Shown one piece after another: positions 18,238 through 26,979 of a DNA stretch of 64,000 nucleotides. Where the stretch lies: NCBI GenBank assembly GCA_023423995.1, contig JAFAEL010000181.1:6674-70673 (forward strand), written 5' to 3'. Position numbers and translations under genes: made by a program. The number at the start of each line of letters is the position of its first letter. The stretch's first letter is position 1. Below the pieces are notes generated by a model that saw only the letters and a program-made list of their open reading frames with translations, was not told where the DNA came from and did no database searches. This DNA comes from Pseudomonadota bacterium. Lineage in GTDB: Bacteria > Pseudomonadota > Alphaproteobacteria > Rhizobiales > Beijerinckiaceae.

Positions 18238-19561
18238 GACCTCGCACCCGCCCGTCATGCGGCTACTCGGCCGGGATGAGCTCCAGGCGATCGGTCCCGC
18301 CTGGGACGAACTCGCCGCGAACGCGGTCGAGGAGAACCCGTTCTACAGCCGGCCCTATTTCCTGGCCGGGCTGCACCACCTGGAGGAGACGGGCACCCGC
18401 GCGCTCTGCGTCTTCACCGGAGATGGAGGCGCCTCGGAGCGCCTGATCGGCTTCCTGCCGGTGCAGAGAAGCCGGTTCCGCTACGGCCTGCCCTGGTCTG
18501 TGGAGCTCGGGGCGCAGAACTTGTTCCAGCCGAGCGGCACGCCCCTGATCCACCGCGACCACGCGGCCCGCGCCCTGGACGCGATCCTGTCCGTTCGGAC
18601 GGCGGCCTCCGGGCTCGCGCCCCACCTCCTCCTGCCCAACATCCGCCTGGACGGCCCGGTCGCAGACCTGATCCGCGCGCGCGCAGGTGCGACAGGATCT
18701 CGGGCCGAGTTCATCGGCAGCCTGTCCCGGCCGATCCTGCGCCGGCGCGACGAGGCGGCCGAGGCGTATCTGGCCCGAAGCGTCGCGCCCAAACGGCTGC
18801 GCGAGCTGCGCCGCACGCAGCGCCGCCTCTCCGAGCAGGGCACGGTGGCCTTCCGGCATGTGACCGAGCCCGGCGATTTCCGGGCGGCCCTGGAGGACTT
18901 TCTCCGCATCGAACATTCCGGCTGGAAAGGCGAAGCCGCGACCGCCTTCCTGTCGCAACCGGAGACGGCCGCCTTCGCCCGCGCGGCCTTTGCCGGGCGG
19001 ATCGGAGACGCGCCCCTCGCCTCCGCCGATGTCCTGTCGCTCGACGGGACGGCGATCGCCGTCTCGCTCAATCTCCAGGTCGGGCGGACCTCGTTCGCGA
19101 TCAAATGCGCATATGACGAGAGCCTTCGCCGCTTCAGCCCCGGACTCGTGCTCGAACTCCTCGTGATCGAGCACCTGTTCGCCAGCCGCTTCGCCGACGA
19201 GATGGATTCCTGCGTGACCCAGGCCGGCCACGTCATCCAGGACCTCTGGGACGATGCCGTGGAGGTCGGCACGCTGGCCCTCAGCGCGCCGGGCGGGCTC
19301 TCGAGCGTCCCGCTCGTCGGGCTGGACCTCGCGAGCGCGGAGCGGAACCGGCTCCAGCTGCGCTCGGAGGCCAAGGCGCGCTATCTCGCCGCCCGCGAGA
19401 CGGTCCGGGCCCTGCGCACCCTGGTGCAGGGCGGCGAGGAGACCCGGACGGCCAAGGCTCGCAAGCAGCTCGACGCGACCTCCCGGAAGGCTATGATGAC
19501 CTTCAACACGGCGCAGCCGAACGGCGAATTCGCCGCCATGCTCGCCACGATGGTGGTCTGA
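18230..19561 (+). CDS. GNAT acyltransferase, BioF2-like/CelD-like
   Basis: 443-aa cytoplasmic protein of the FemAB/BioF2-like GNAT group often found in exopolysaccharide and cellulose loci. Recognisable are the N-terminal WDELAANAVEENPFYSRPYF and the later YDESLRRFSPGLVLELLVIEH, typical of this fold. It probably acylates a sugar or lipid-linked precursor; substrate unknown. The 8-bp overlap with the flippase gene implies a joint function. Confidence 0.85.
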   Translation: MTETSHPPVMRLLGRDELQAIGPAWDELAANAVEENPFYSRPYFLAGLHHLEETGTRALCVFTGDGGASERLIGFLPVQRSRFRYGLPWSVELGAQNLFQPSGTPLIHRDHAARALDAILSVRTAASGLAPHLLLPNIRLDGPVADLIRARAGATGSRAEFIGSLSRPILRRRDEAAEAYLARSVAPKRLRELRRTQRRLSEQGTVAFRHVTEPGDFRAALEDFLRIEHSGWKGEAATAFLSQPETAAFARAAFAGRIGDAPLASADVLSLDGTAIAVSLNLQVGRTSFAIKCAYDESLRRFSPGLVLELLVIEHLFASRFADEMDSCVTQAGHVIQDLWDDAVEVGTLALSAPGGLSSVPLVGLDLASAERNRLQLRSEAKARYLAARETVRALRTLVQGGEETRTAKARKQLDATSRKAMMTFNTAQPNGEFAAMLATMVV

Positions 19562-19579
19562 GGCTTTCTTCTGGGTCCG

Positions 19580-20818
19580 GTGGGTTCTCGAATTGCGGCC
19601 GTCATCGGGGGCGGGCCGGCAGGCCTGATCGCGGCCGAAACGCTGGCCCGGGCAGGCGTGAGCGTCACGGTCTATGACCGGATGCCGTCGGTCGGCCGCA
19701 AGCTGCTGATCGCCGGCCGCAGCGGGCTCAACCTCACCCATAGCGAGCCGTTCGACCGGTTCCTCACCCGCTATGGCGAGGCGGCCGAACGGCTCCGCCC
19801 CGCCCTGGAAGCCTTTCCGCCCGAGCGGCTGCGCGAATGGGCCGAGGGCCTCGGCCAGGAGACCTTCGTCGGATCGAGCGGCCGCGTCTTTCCGCGTGCC
19901 TGGAAGGCCTCGCCGCTGCTGCGGGCCTGGCTGGGCCGCCTGGACGAGCTGGGGGTCACGATCCGGCCCAGGCATCGCTGGATCGGTCTGTCCCCCCGCG
20001 GCGAGCTTCTGTTCGACGGGCCCGAGGGCCAGGTCTCCGTCCGGCCGGACGCGACCATCCTGGCGCTGGGCGGCGGGAGCTGGCCGCGGCTCGGCACGGA
20101 CGGCAGCTGGGTTTCGATCCTGCGGGAAGCCGGCATCGGGGTGCGCGATCTCGTTCCGGCGAATACCGGCCTGCGCATCGCATGGTCCGCCCATCTGCTG
20201 GAGCGCCACGAGGGCGCGCCGCTGAAGCGCATCGCCCTGACGCATGCCGGCCGGGCCGCGAGGGGGGAGGCCAACATCACCCGCACGGGCCTGGAGGGCG
20301 GGGCCGTCTACGCGGTCGCGGCCTCGGTGCGGGACGAAATCGCGGGTCGGGGCGAGGCGATCCTGACGGTCGATCTCCGGCCGGATCTCTCTGCCGACGA
20401 CCTCGCGCGCTCGATGTCGCGCGGGCGGGGGAAGCAGTCCCTGTCGAGCTTCCTGCGCAAGGCGGCCGGGCTTTCCCCCGCCGCGATCGGCATCCTGCGG
20501 GAAGGTTTCGGGCCTGCCCTCCCGACCGACCCGCAAGCCCTCGCCGCCGCGCTGAAATCCGTGCCGCTCAGGGTCACGGGAACCGACAGCCTCGACCGCG
20601 CCATCTCGTCCGCCGGCGGCATCCGCCTCGACGAGATCGACGATTGCTTCATGCTGAAGCGCCTGCCCGGCATCTTCGCGGCAGGCGAGATGCTCGACTG
20701 GGAAGCCCCGACCGGCGGCTACCTGCTGCAGGCCTGCTTCGCGACCGGCGTTGCGGCGGCGGAGGGGGTGCTACGATCGCAGCAGGAGGGCGCAGATCAA
20801 TCCACCGGAACGGCGTGA
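19580..20818 (+). CDS. NAD(P)/FAD-dependent oxidoreductase, TIGR03862-type flavoprotein
   Basis: 412-aa flavoprotein of the HI0933/YhiN-like family. FAD-binding Rossmann motif at the N-terminus (AVIGGGPAGLIAAETLARAG), then GRKLLIAGRSGLNLTH characteristic of the group, and the C-terminal GIFAAGEMLDWEAPTGGYLLQACFATG that closes the FAD site. Biochemical role is not established for the family. It starts 18 bp after the acyltransferase gene. Confidence 0.92.
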   Translation: MGSRIAAVIGGGPAGLIAAETLARAGVSVTVYDRMPSVGRKLLIAGRSGLNLTHSEPFDRFLTRYGEAAERLRPALEAFPPERLREWAEGLGQETFVGSSGRVFPRAWKASPLLRAWLGRLDELGVTIRPRHRWIGLSPRGELLFDGPEGQVSVRPDATILALGGGSWPRLGTDGSWVSILREAGIGVRDLVPANTGLRIAWSAHLLERHEGAPLKRIALTHAGRAARGEANITRTGLEGGAVYAVAASVRDEIAGRGEAILTVDLRPDLSADDLARSMSRGRGKQSLSSFLRKAAGLSPAAIGILREGFGPALPTDPQALAAALKSVPLRVTGTDSLDRAISSAGGIRLDEIDDCFMLKRLPGIFAAGEMLDWEAPTGGYLLQACFATGVAAAEGVLRSQQEGADQSTGTA

Positions 20819-21186
20819 TCCCGGATCCAGACCGCGAGTTCGTCCTCGCTGAGCTCCCCGGCAGCCAGGGCGAAGATGGTCGCGATCGCCTCGGGCTGGT
20901 CGACGTCCAGAGCCATCCCGTTCAGGTCGAGGCAGAGGCCGATGCCGAGAAATGCTGCCCGCTTGTTGCCATCTATGAACGGGTGGTTCTTCGCCAGCCT
21001 GAAACCGTAGGCTGCAGCCAGCGCGGCCAAGTCCGGCTCTCCGTAAACGGCCAGGTTCTGCGGGCGCGCGAGCGCTGAATCCAGCAGGCCCTCGTCCCGC
21101 AATCCGGGCGAGCCGCCATGCTCCGCAAGGCTGATGTTGTGAAGCAGGAGGAGGGCCTGCTTCTCGATCCAGACGACCTCGCGCAT
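20797..21186 (-). CDS. doc: Death-on-curing (Doc/Fic) family toxin
   Basis: 129-aa toxin of a type II toxin-antitoxin system. It contains the Fic/Doc active-site motif HPFIDGNKR, in which His is catalytic and the GNKR ending is of the Doc type. P1 Doc phosphorylates EF-Tu; that activity is inferred here, not shown. The N-terminal WIEKQALLLLHNISLAEHGGSPGLRDEGLLDSAL is typical. It follows the antitoxin gene by 9 bp and overlaps the flavoprotein 3' end by 22 bp on the opposite strand. Confidence 0.93.
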   Translation of the reverse strand: MREVVWIEKQALLLLHNISLAEHGGSPGLRDEGLLDSALARPQNLAVYGEPDLAALAAAYGFRLAKNHPFIDGNKRAAFLGIGLCLDLNGMALDVDQPEAIATIFALAAGELSEDELAVWIRDHAVPVD

Positions 21187-21195
21187 GGAGCGCGG

Positions 21196-21465
21196 TTACT
21201 TCGCCAGCGCTCGGAACGTGTCGCGGTACTTGCGCATGAAGCGCTTGCCCGCCTCCACCTGCTCGGTGACCTTCGGATCGTAGGGGGTCAGCAGGAACCC
21301 GTCCGGAGCCTCGACGAGATAGAGGAGATCCCCGCGCCCGACATTGAGCTTCGCCAGGACATCCTTTCCGAGAACAATCCCATGCGAGTTGCCGATGGCC
21401 ACCACCTTTGCGGCAGGTGCGTCCTGGACGGCAGTGGCCGCCAAGGTCTTGTCGTGAGCCGTCAT
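21196..21465 (-). CDS. AbrB/MazE/SpoVT-type antitoxin
   Basis: 89-aa protein with a swapped-hairpin AbrB DNA-binding domain (KVVAIGNSHGIVLGKDVLAKL) at residues 20-50 and a C-terminal toxin-binding tail. It is expected to neutralise the adjacent Doc toxin and repress its own promoter. The classical Doc partner is Phd-like; an AbrB-type partner is also common in bacteria. A GGAG ribosome binding site precedes the ATG. Confidence 0.9.
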   Translation of the reverse strand: MTAHDKTLAATAVQDAPAAKVVAIGNSHGIVLGKDVLAKLNVGRGDLLYLVEAPDGFLLTPYDPKVTEQVEAGKRFMRKYRDTFRALAK

Positions 21466-21488
21466 ATCCGGTCTCCGTCAGTACATCC

Positions 21489-21516
21489 GTTATAACACAG
21501 TTGCTGCTGCTTCCAA
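21489..21516 (-). promoter_or_regulatory. Promoter/operator of the toxin-antitoxin operon
   Basis: On the minus strand, a TTGGAA -35 (21511-21516) and TATAAC -10 (21489-21494) are separated by 16 bp, about 23 nt upstream of the antitoxin ATG. The -10 lies in the perfect palindrome GTTATAAC (21489-21496), a plausible autorepression site. Confidence 0.55.
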
Positions 21517-21603
21517 AGGAAAGGGGTCCGAACGAGCCTGCATCTCCCGCTCGCGCGGTCGCCACCCATATAAGTGGCCCGTCTCCGGAGCCCCCTCCCC
21601 CGC

Positions 21604-22965
21604 ATGTCCGACCGCGAAGCCAACCGATTCTCCGCCCGTGCCGCGCGCTACGCCCGGGTGGGCGCGAATGTCGGCGGGGTCGCGGCGAGGATCGCGGGCC
21701 AGCGGCTGCTCGGGCGTGAAAGTGCGAACGCCTCGAACGCGGCCGCGCTCGCGGCGGCCCTGGGCGGCCTGAAGGGTCCGATCATGAAGGTGGCGCAGCT
21801 TCTCGCCACCATCCCGGACCTCGTCCCGCCGGAATATGCCGCCGAGCTCGCAAAGCTCCAGAGCGAGGCCCCGCCCATGGGCGCGGCCTTCGTGAACCGG
21901 CGCATGATGAGCGAGCTCGGGCCGGATTGGCGCAGCCGCTTCGGCTCCTTCGACCTGAAGCCCGCCGCGGCGGCATCCCTCGGCCAGGTGCACCGCGCCA
22001 CGAGCCATGAGGGACGGGCGCTCGCCTGCAAGCTGCAGTATCCGGACATGCAGTCGGCCGTCGAGGCGGACCTGAAGCAGCTCGACATCGCCTTCGCGCT
22101 GCACCGGCGCATGGACCCGGCCATCGACACGCGCGAGATCGCCAAGGAGATCGGGGCCCGCGTCCGCGAGGAGCTCGACTACAGGCACGAGGCCAAGAAC
22201 GCCGCGCTGTATCGCGAGGCGCTGGACGGGGTCGCGGAAGTGCGCGTGCCCGACGTCTTTCCGGAGCTCTCGACGCGCCGCCTGCTGACGCTCGGCTGGC
22301 TCGACGGCGAGAAGATCCTCGCCTTCAAGACGGCTCCGGTGGAGATCCGCAACCGCCTCGCCATGGCGATGTTCAAGGCCTGGTGGCACCCGGTCGCCGA
22401 TCTCGGGATCATCCACGGCGACCCGCATCTGGGGAACTACACCGTGTTCTCCGAGGGCGGCGAGCCGCAGGGCATCAACCTGCTGGATTACGGCTGCATC
22501 CGCATCTTCCCGCCGCGCTTCCTGGCGGGCGTCGTCGACCTTTATCTCGGGCTCCAGCACGGCGACCGCGACCGGATGGTCCATGCCTACGAGACCTGGG
22601 GCTTCCGCCGCCTCACGCCCGAACTGATCGACACGCTGAACATCTGGGCGCGCTTCATCTACGGGCCGCTCCTGGAAGACCGGGTCCGCACGATCGCGGA
22701 CGGCGTGAAGCCCTCCGAATACGGCCGGCGCGAAGCCTACCAGGTGCACAAGGCCCTTCGTGAGAAAGGACCGGTCACCGTCCCGCGCGAGTTCGTCTTC
22801 ATGGACCGGGCGGCCGTCGGGCTCGGCGGCGTGTTCCTCCACCTCGATGCCGAGCTGAACTTCCATCGCCTGTTCCAGTCGGAGATCGAGGGCTTCTCGG
22901 TCGAACAGTTGGCCCGGAGGCAGAGCGAGGCGCTCGACCGCGCCGGACTGCCTCACCCGGCCTGA
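21604..22965 (+). CDS. AarF/ABC1/UbiB-family atypical kinase (second paralogue)
   Basis: 453-aa ABC1-family protein distinct from the ubiB gene in the same window. The N-terminal motif is IMKVAQLLATIPDLVPPEY, with KVAQ in place of KxGQ. The catalytic loop HGDPHLGNYTV and metal site LLDYG are intact. No C-terminal membrane helix is visible, unlike UbiB. Role unknown; a lipid or quinone-related function is inferred from the family. Confidence 0.92.
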   Translation: MSDREANRFSARAARYARVGANVGGVAARIAGQRLLGRESANASNAAALAAALGGLKGPIMKVAQLLATIPDLVPPEYAAELAKLQSEAPPMGAAFVNRRMMSELGPDWRSRFGSFDLKPAAAASLGQVHRATSHEGRALACKLQYPDMQSAVEADLKQLDIAFALHRRMDPAIDTREIAKEIGARVREELDYRHEAKNAALYREALDGVAEVRVPDVFPELSTRRLLTLGWLDGEKILAFKTAPVEIRNRLAMAMFKAWWHPVADLGIIHGDPHLGNYTVFSEGGEPQGINLLDYGCIRIFPPRFLAGVVDLYLGLQHGDRDRMVHAYETWGFRRLTPELIDTLNIWARFIYGPLLEDRVRTIADGVKPSEYGRREAYQVHKALREKGPVTVPREFVFMDRAAVGLGGVFLHLDAELNFHRLFQSEIEGFSVEQLARRQSEALDRAGLPHPA

Positions 22966-23045
22966 CATCCGCCACAGCCACGCCCCGATTGCGGCGTCCC
23001 GGAGCTTCGGCTACGAGACGGGGAACGTCGCATAAGAGGGTCGAG

Positions 23046-23339
23046 ATGGCGCAGACTAGCAGCGCGGGGAACGAGGCTTACCGTCCCGAGATGGATGGGC
23101 CCGCGCATGAGTCCACCTACAATGCCTTTACGCATTTCACTGCGGTCGGGACGATCTTCGTCATCGCGATCGTGGCGGCGCTTGCGGTCGGCGGCATCAA
23201 GGGCGCCTGGATCTCCACGCTCGTGATGGTGGTGCTCGCCCATATCGCGGCCGGGATCGGGCTGGTTTCGACGACCCTGTCGTGGCGCCCGGTGGCAGCC
23301 GTCCTGGGCGTACTGCTCCTGATGCTCCTCCTCTACTGA
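23046..23339 (+). CDS. aa3-type cytochrome c oxidase subunit IV-like protein
   Basis: 97-aa membrane protein with the short COX4_pro_2-type N-terminal motif (HESTYNAFTHFTAVGTIFVI) and roughly three hydrophobic segments. The canonical subunit is about 45-60 aa with one helix. It lies 56 bp upstream of pntAA on the same strand, a known Rhizobiales arrangement, and may be co-expressed with the transhydrogenase. Whether it belongs to oxidase or transhydrogenase is not clear from sequence. Confidence 0.82.
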   Translation: MAQTSSAGNEAYRPEMDGPAHESTYNAFTHFTAVGTIFVIAIVAALAVGGIKGAWISTLVMVVLAHIAAGIGLVSTTLSWRPVAAVLGVLLLMLLLY

Positions 23340-23395
23340 TTTCCTGCCGATCTTCTCCGGGCTGAGCGCCGGACAATAAACCGAAAGGGACGGAA

Positions 23396-24601
23396 ATGCG
23401 GATCGCTGTCCTGTCCGACGCGCCCTTGGAGACACGCGTCGCGGCAGTGCCCGAGACGGTGAAGAAGTATGTCGGCCTCGGTGCCGACGTCGTGGTCCAG
23501 GCCGGGGCGGGGGTCGCCGCGGGCGTGCCGGATTCGGAGTTCGAGGCCGCCGGCGCGACGATCGCGCCGGACGCGGCCTCCACCGCGCGGAACGCCGACA
23601 TCGTCCTGAAGGTCCGGCGTCCGGATGCCGCCGAGCTTCGCGCCTGCAAGCCCGGCGCGCTGGTCATCGCGATCATGGATCCGCACGGCAACGAGGACGC
23701 GCTACGCGTCGCGGCCGATGCGGGCGTTGCCGCCTTCGCCATGGAGCTGATGCCGCGCATCACCCGCGCGCAGGTCATGGACGTGCTCTCCAGCCAGGCG
23801 AACCTCGCCGGCTACCGCGCCGTCATCGACGCCGCCGCCGAATACGGCCGAGCTCTCCCCATGATGATGACGGCCGCCGGCACGGTTCCGGCCGCCCGCA
23901 TCTTCGTCATGGGCGCGGGCGTCGCCGGCCTCCAGGCGATCGCGACGGCGCGCCGGCTCGGCGCGGTCGTCACGGCGACCGACGTGCGGCCGGCCGCCAA
24001 GGAACAGGTCGAGTCGCTCGGCGCGAAGTTCGTCGCCGTCGAGGACGAGGAATTCAAGCAGGCCGAGACCGCGGGCGGCTACGCCAAGGAGATGTCGGCC
24101 GAGTATCGCCGCAAGCAGGCCGAGCTCGTCGCCTCGCACATCGCCAAGCAGGACATCGTGGTCACGACGGCGCTCATCCCGGGCCGGCCCGCCCCGAAGC
24201 TCGTCTCGGCCGAGATGATCGCATCCATGAAGCCCGGCTCGGTGCTGGTGGATCTGGCGGTCGAGCGCGGCGGCAATGTCGATGGCGCGAAGGCGGACGA
24301 ACTCGTCACGACGCCGAACGGCGTGAAATTGGTGGGCTACTCGAACGTGAGCCGGCTCGCCGCCACGGCGTCGAGCCTCTACGCCCGCAACCTCTATGCG
24401 TTCGTGGAGACGCTGGTCGACAAGACCGCCAAGAGCCTCGCCGTCAAATGGGACGACGAGCTCGTCAAGGCGACGCTGCTGACCCGGGACGGTGCGGTCG
24501 TGCATCCGCTCTTCGGAGCGGCTGCCGCTCGGCCGGAAGCCGCACCCGCCGCGGCTTCCCCGGCGGAGGCGCCCTCCACCGAAGACGCCGTTACCCTCTG
24601 A
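23396..24601 (+). CDS. pntAA: NAD(P) transhydrogenase subunit alpha part 1
   Basis: Soluble NAD(H)-binding domain I of the proton-translocating transhydrogenase. 401 aa, beginning [25 protein letters not shown] with the alanine dehydrogenase/PNT fold and the Rossmann motif [27 protein letters not shown]. The alpha chain is split into two genes here, as is usual in alphaproteobacteria. A Pro/Ala-rich tail follows residue 375. Confidence 0.97.
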   Translation: MRIAVLSDAPLETRVAAVPETVKKYVGLGADVVVQAGAGVAAGVPDSEFEAAGATIAPDAASTARNADIVLKVRRPDAAELRACKPGALVIAIMDPHGNEDALRVAADAGVAAFAMELMPRITRAQVMDVLSSQANLAGYRAVIDAAAEYGRALPMMMTAAGTVPAARIFVMGAGVAGLQAIATARRLGAVVTATDVRPAAKEQVESLGAKFVAVEDEEFKQAETAGGYAKEMSAEYRRKQAELVASHIAKQDIVVTTALIPGRPAPKLVSAEMIASMKPGSVLVDLAVERGGNVDGAKADELVTTPNGVKLVGYSNVSRLAATASSLYARNLYAFVETLVDKTAKSLAVKWDDELVKATLLTRDGAVVHPLFGAAAARPEAAPAAASPAEAPSTEDAVTL

Positions 24602-24641
24602 TTCCTTCGTAATCGGCCCCGCCGGGCTCCGGAGTTCCCGC

Positions 24642-25085
24642 ATGGCGACCACCGATCAACAGGCCCTCGAGAGCGCCCGCGCCTCCGCGGCCGCGGCCCG
24701 TCAGGCCGTCGAGGCCACCCAGGGCTATCTCGACCAGATCCGCGGCCTCAGCGCCGCCGCGAGCGCTGCGACCGGCGGCCATGTCGACCCGGTCGTCTTC
24801 GAGCTGGCCGTCTTCGTCCTGGCCGTCTTCGTCGGCTATTACGTGGTCTGGTCGGTCACGCCGGCCCTGCACACGCCGCTGATGTCGGTCACCAACGCGA
24901 TCTCGTCCGTCATCGTGGTGGGCGGATTGCTCTCGGTCGGGGTCGCGGCGGCCCCGATGCTCGGCTCGGGCACGACCTGGGCCCGGATCTTCGGCTTCAT
25001 CGCCGTGATCCTCGCCTCCATCAACATCTTCGGCGGCTTCCTGGTTACCCAGCGAATGCTCGCGATGTACCGCAAGAAGGGCTGA
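24642..25085 (+). CDS. pntAB: NAD(P) transhydrogenase subunit alpha part 2 (membrane)
   Basis: 147-aa membrane domain II portion of the transhydrogenase alpha chain, with four hydrophobic helices ([37 protein letters not shown] and two more). The start is at [11 protein letters not shown]. It is 40 bp after pntAA and 10 bp before pntB. Confidence 0.96.
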   Translation: MATTDQQALESARASAAAARQAVEATQGYLDQIRGLSAAASAATGGHVDPVVFELAVFVLAVFVGYYVVWSVTPALHTPLMSVTNAISSVIVVGGLLSVGVAAAPMLGSGTTWARIFGFIAVILASINIFGGFLVTQRMLAMYRKKG

Positions 25086-25095
25086 GGCCGCCGCC

Positions 25096-26505
25096 ATGTC
25101 GCCGAACCTCTCCGCCCTGCTCTACCTCGTCTCCGGGGTCCTGTTCATCCTGGCCCTGCGGGGCCTCTCGCACCCGACGACCTCTCGGCAGGGCAACCTG
25201 TTCGGCATGGTCGGCATGGGCATCGCGATCCTGACGACGCTCGCGGGCCATCCGCCGTCCGGCGCAATCGCCTGGATCCTGGTGATCCTCGGCCTCGGGA
25301 TCGGCGGCGGCATCGGGGCCGTCGTGGCCAAGCGCGTCCCCATGACGGCCATGCCGCAGCTCGTGGCGGCGTTCCACTCGCTGGTCGGCCTCGCGGCGGT
25401 GCTCGTGGCAGCCGGCGCGCTCTACGCCCCGCAGGCCTTCGGCATCGTGAACCCGGCCTCGGGCCGCATCTACGGCGCGTCGCTGTTCGAGATGGCGCTC
25501 GGCGTCGCCATCGGCGCGCTGACCTTCACGGGCTCGGTGATCGCGTTCCTGAAGCTCGACGGGCGCATGTCGGGCAAGCCGATCATCCTGCCGCAGCGCC
25601 ACCTGCTCAACATCGCGCTGGCGGTGCTGCTCGTCATCCTGGTCATCGTGCTGATCCGGACCGAGAGCTACGTCGCCTTCTGGGCGATCGTGCTCGTCTC
25701 GTTCATTCTCGGCGTGACGCTCATCATCCCGATCGGCGGCGCGGACATGCCGGTCGTCGTGTCGATGCTGAACTCCTATTCCGGCTGGGCGGCCGCCGGC
25801 ATCGGGTTCACGCTGCACAACCTGGCGCTGATCATCACGGGCGCCCTCGTCGGCTCCTCGGGCGCGATCCTCTCCTACATCATGTGCAAGGGGATGAACC
25901 GGAGCTTCTTCTCCGTCATCCTCGGCGGCTTCGGCGGCGAGACCGCCGGTCCGGCGGCCGGCGCCGCCGAGACGCGCCCCGTCAAGCAGGGCTCGGCCGA
26001 CGACGCCGCCTTCATCATGAAGAACGCCTCGAAGGTGATCATCGTCCCCGGCTACGGCATGGCGGTCGCCCAGGCCCAGCACTCGCTGCGCGAGATGGCC
26101 GACAATCTCAAGAAGGAAGGCGTGGAGGTGAAGTACGCCATCCACCCCGTCGCCGGCCGCATGCCCGGGCACATGAACGTGCTCCTGGCCGAGGCGAACG
26201 TCCCCTACGACGAGGTGTTCGAGCTCGAGGACATCAACGGCGAGTTCCCGCAGGCCGACGTCGCCTTCGTGATCGGCGCGAACGACGTCACCAACCCGTC
26301 GGCCAAGACCGACCCGTCCTCGCCGATCTACGGGATGCCCATCCTGGACGTCGAGAAGGCCAAGACCGTGCTCTTCATCAAGCGCGGCATGGGCTCGGGC
26401 TATGCCGGCGTCGAGAACCCGCTCTTCTTCAACGACAACACCATGATGCTCTTCGGCGACGCCAAGAAGATGGTGGACGAGATCAACAAGAGCCTCGCGC
26501 ACTGA
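25096..26505 (+). CDS. pntB: NAD(P) transhydrogenase subunit beta
   Basis: 469-aa beta subunit: nine or so N-terminal membrane helices (residues 1-270) forming the proton channel, then the NADP(H)-binding domain III (VIIVPGYGMAVAQAQHSLREM, FVIGANDVTNPSAKTDPSSPIYGMP). With pntAA and pntAB it makes NADPH from NADH using proton motive force. Confidence 0.97.
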   Translation: MSPNLSALLYLVSGVLFILALRGLSHPTTSRQGNLFGMVGMGIAILTTLAGHPPSGAIAWILVILGLGIGGGIGAVVAKRVPMTAMPQLVAAFHSLVGLAAVLVAAGALYAPQAFGIVNPASGRIYGASLFEMALGVAIGALTFTGSVIAFLKLDGRMSGKPIILPQRHLLNIALAVLLVILVIVLIRTESYVAFWAIVLVSFILGVTLIIPIGGADMPVVVSMLNSYSGWAAAGIGFTLHNLALIITGALVGSSGAILSYIMCKGMNRSFFSVILGGFGGETAGPAAGAAETRPVKQGSADDAAFIMKNASKVIIVPGYGMAVAQAQHSLREMADNLKKEGVEVKYAIHPVAGRMPGHMNVLLAEANVPYDEVFELEDINGEFPQADVAFVIGANDVTNPSAKTDPSSPIYGMPILDVEKAKTVLFIKRGMGSGYAGVENPLFFNDNTMMLFGDAKKMVDEINKSLAH

Positions 26506-26556
26506 CGCGAGGCGGCTTCGGCCAAAGCCCTGACGGCGACCTCGAGCTGCCGACCC

Positions 26557-26979
26557 GTGCAGCAGCTCGAGCCAGACCTGCCCCTAACGTTCGCGGTGCG
26601 GGGGATCCCTGCTTCAATGCAGGCCTCGGCCCGATCGCGGGCAAGGTGGCGAGAATGCGTCCGGGAGGCTGCCCAGGCCAAGCTCTCTCCAGGATCCTGG
26701 GCGTGGACGACCCAACTTCGCGTCGCGATCGTCTATTTCTCTGAAGGCCCTTCCAGCCTGGATGCGGACAACATTGCGAAGCCTATACTGGATGCCCTGA
26801 ATGGGCTGATCTGGGTGGACGATCGACAGATCGACGAGATCGTGATCAGAAAATCGGATCTCACGGCTCTCGTGGCCCTAAGAAGCCCGCCTCCGGAGCT
26901 CGCCGAGGCGCTTATATGGAACGAGGCCTTTGTGCTTGTTCGGGTGAGCGCCGACATTGACCATCAGGAGCTGCCATGA
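26557..26979 (+). CDS. RusA-like Holliday junction resolvase
   Basis: 140 aa, GTG start. The RusA catalytic signature is complete: SLDADNIAKPILDALNGL with Asp69, Asp71 and Lys75, followed by VDDRQIDEI with Asp88/Asp89, matching the acidic and lysine residues of E. coli RusA. The fold begins at LTFAVRGIPASMQ, so the GTG rather than a later ATG must be used. RusA proteins usually lie in prophages; none is visible. The stop overlaps the next gene as ATGA. Codon use (more A/T in third positions) differs from neighbours, suggesting transfer. Confidence 0.88.
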   Translation: MQQLEPDLPLTFAVRGIPASMQASARSRARWRECVREAAQAKLSPGSWAWTTQLRVAIVYFSEGPSSLDADNIAKPILDALNGLIWVDDRQIDEIVIRKSDLTALVALRSPPPELAEALIWNEAFVLVRVSADIDHQELP

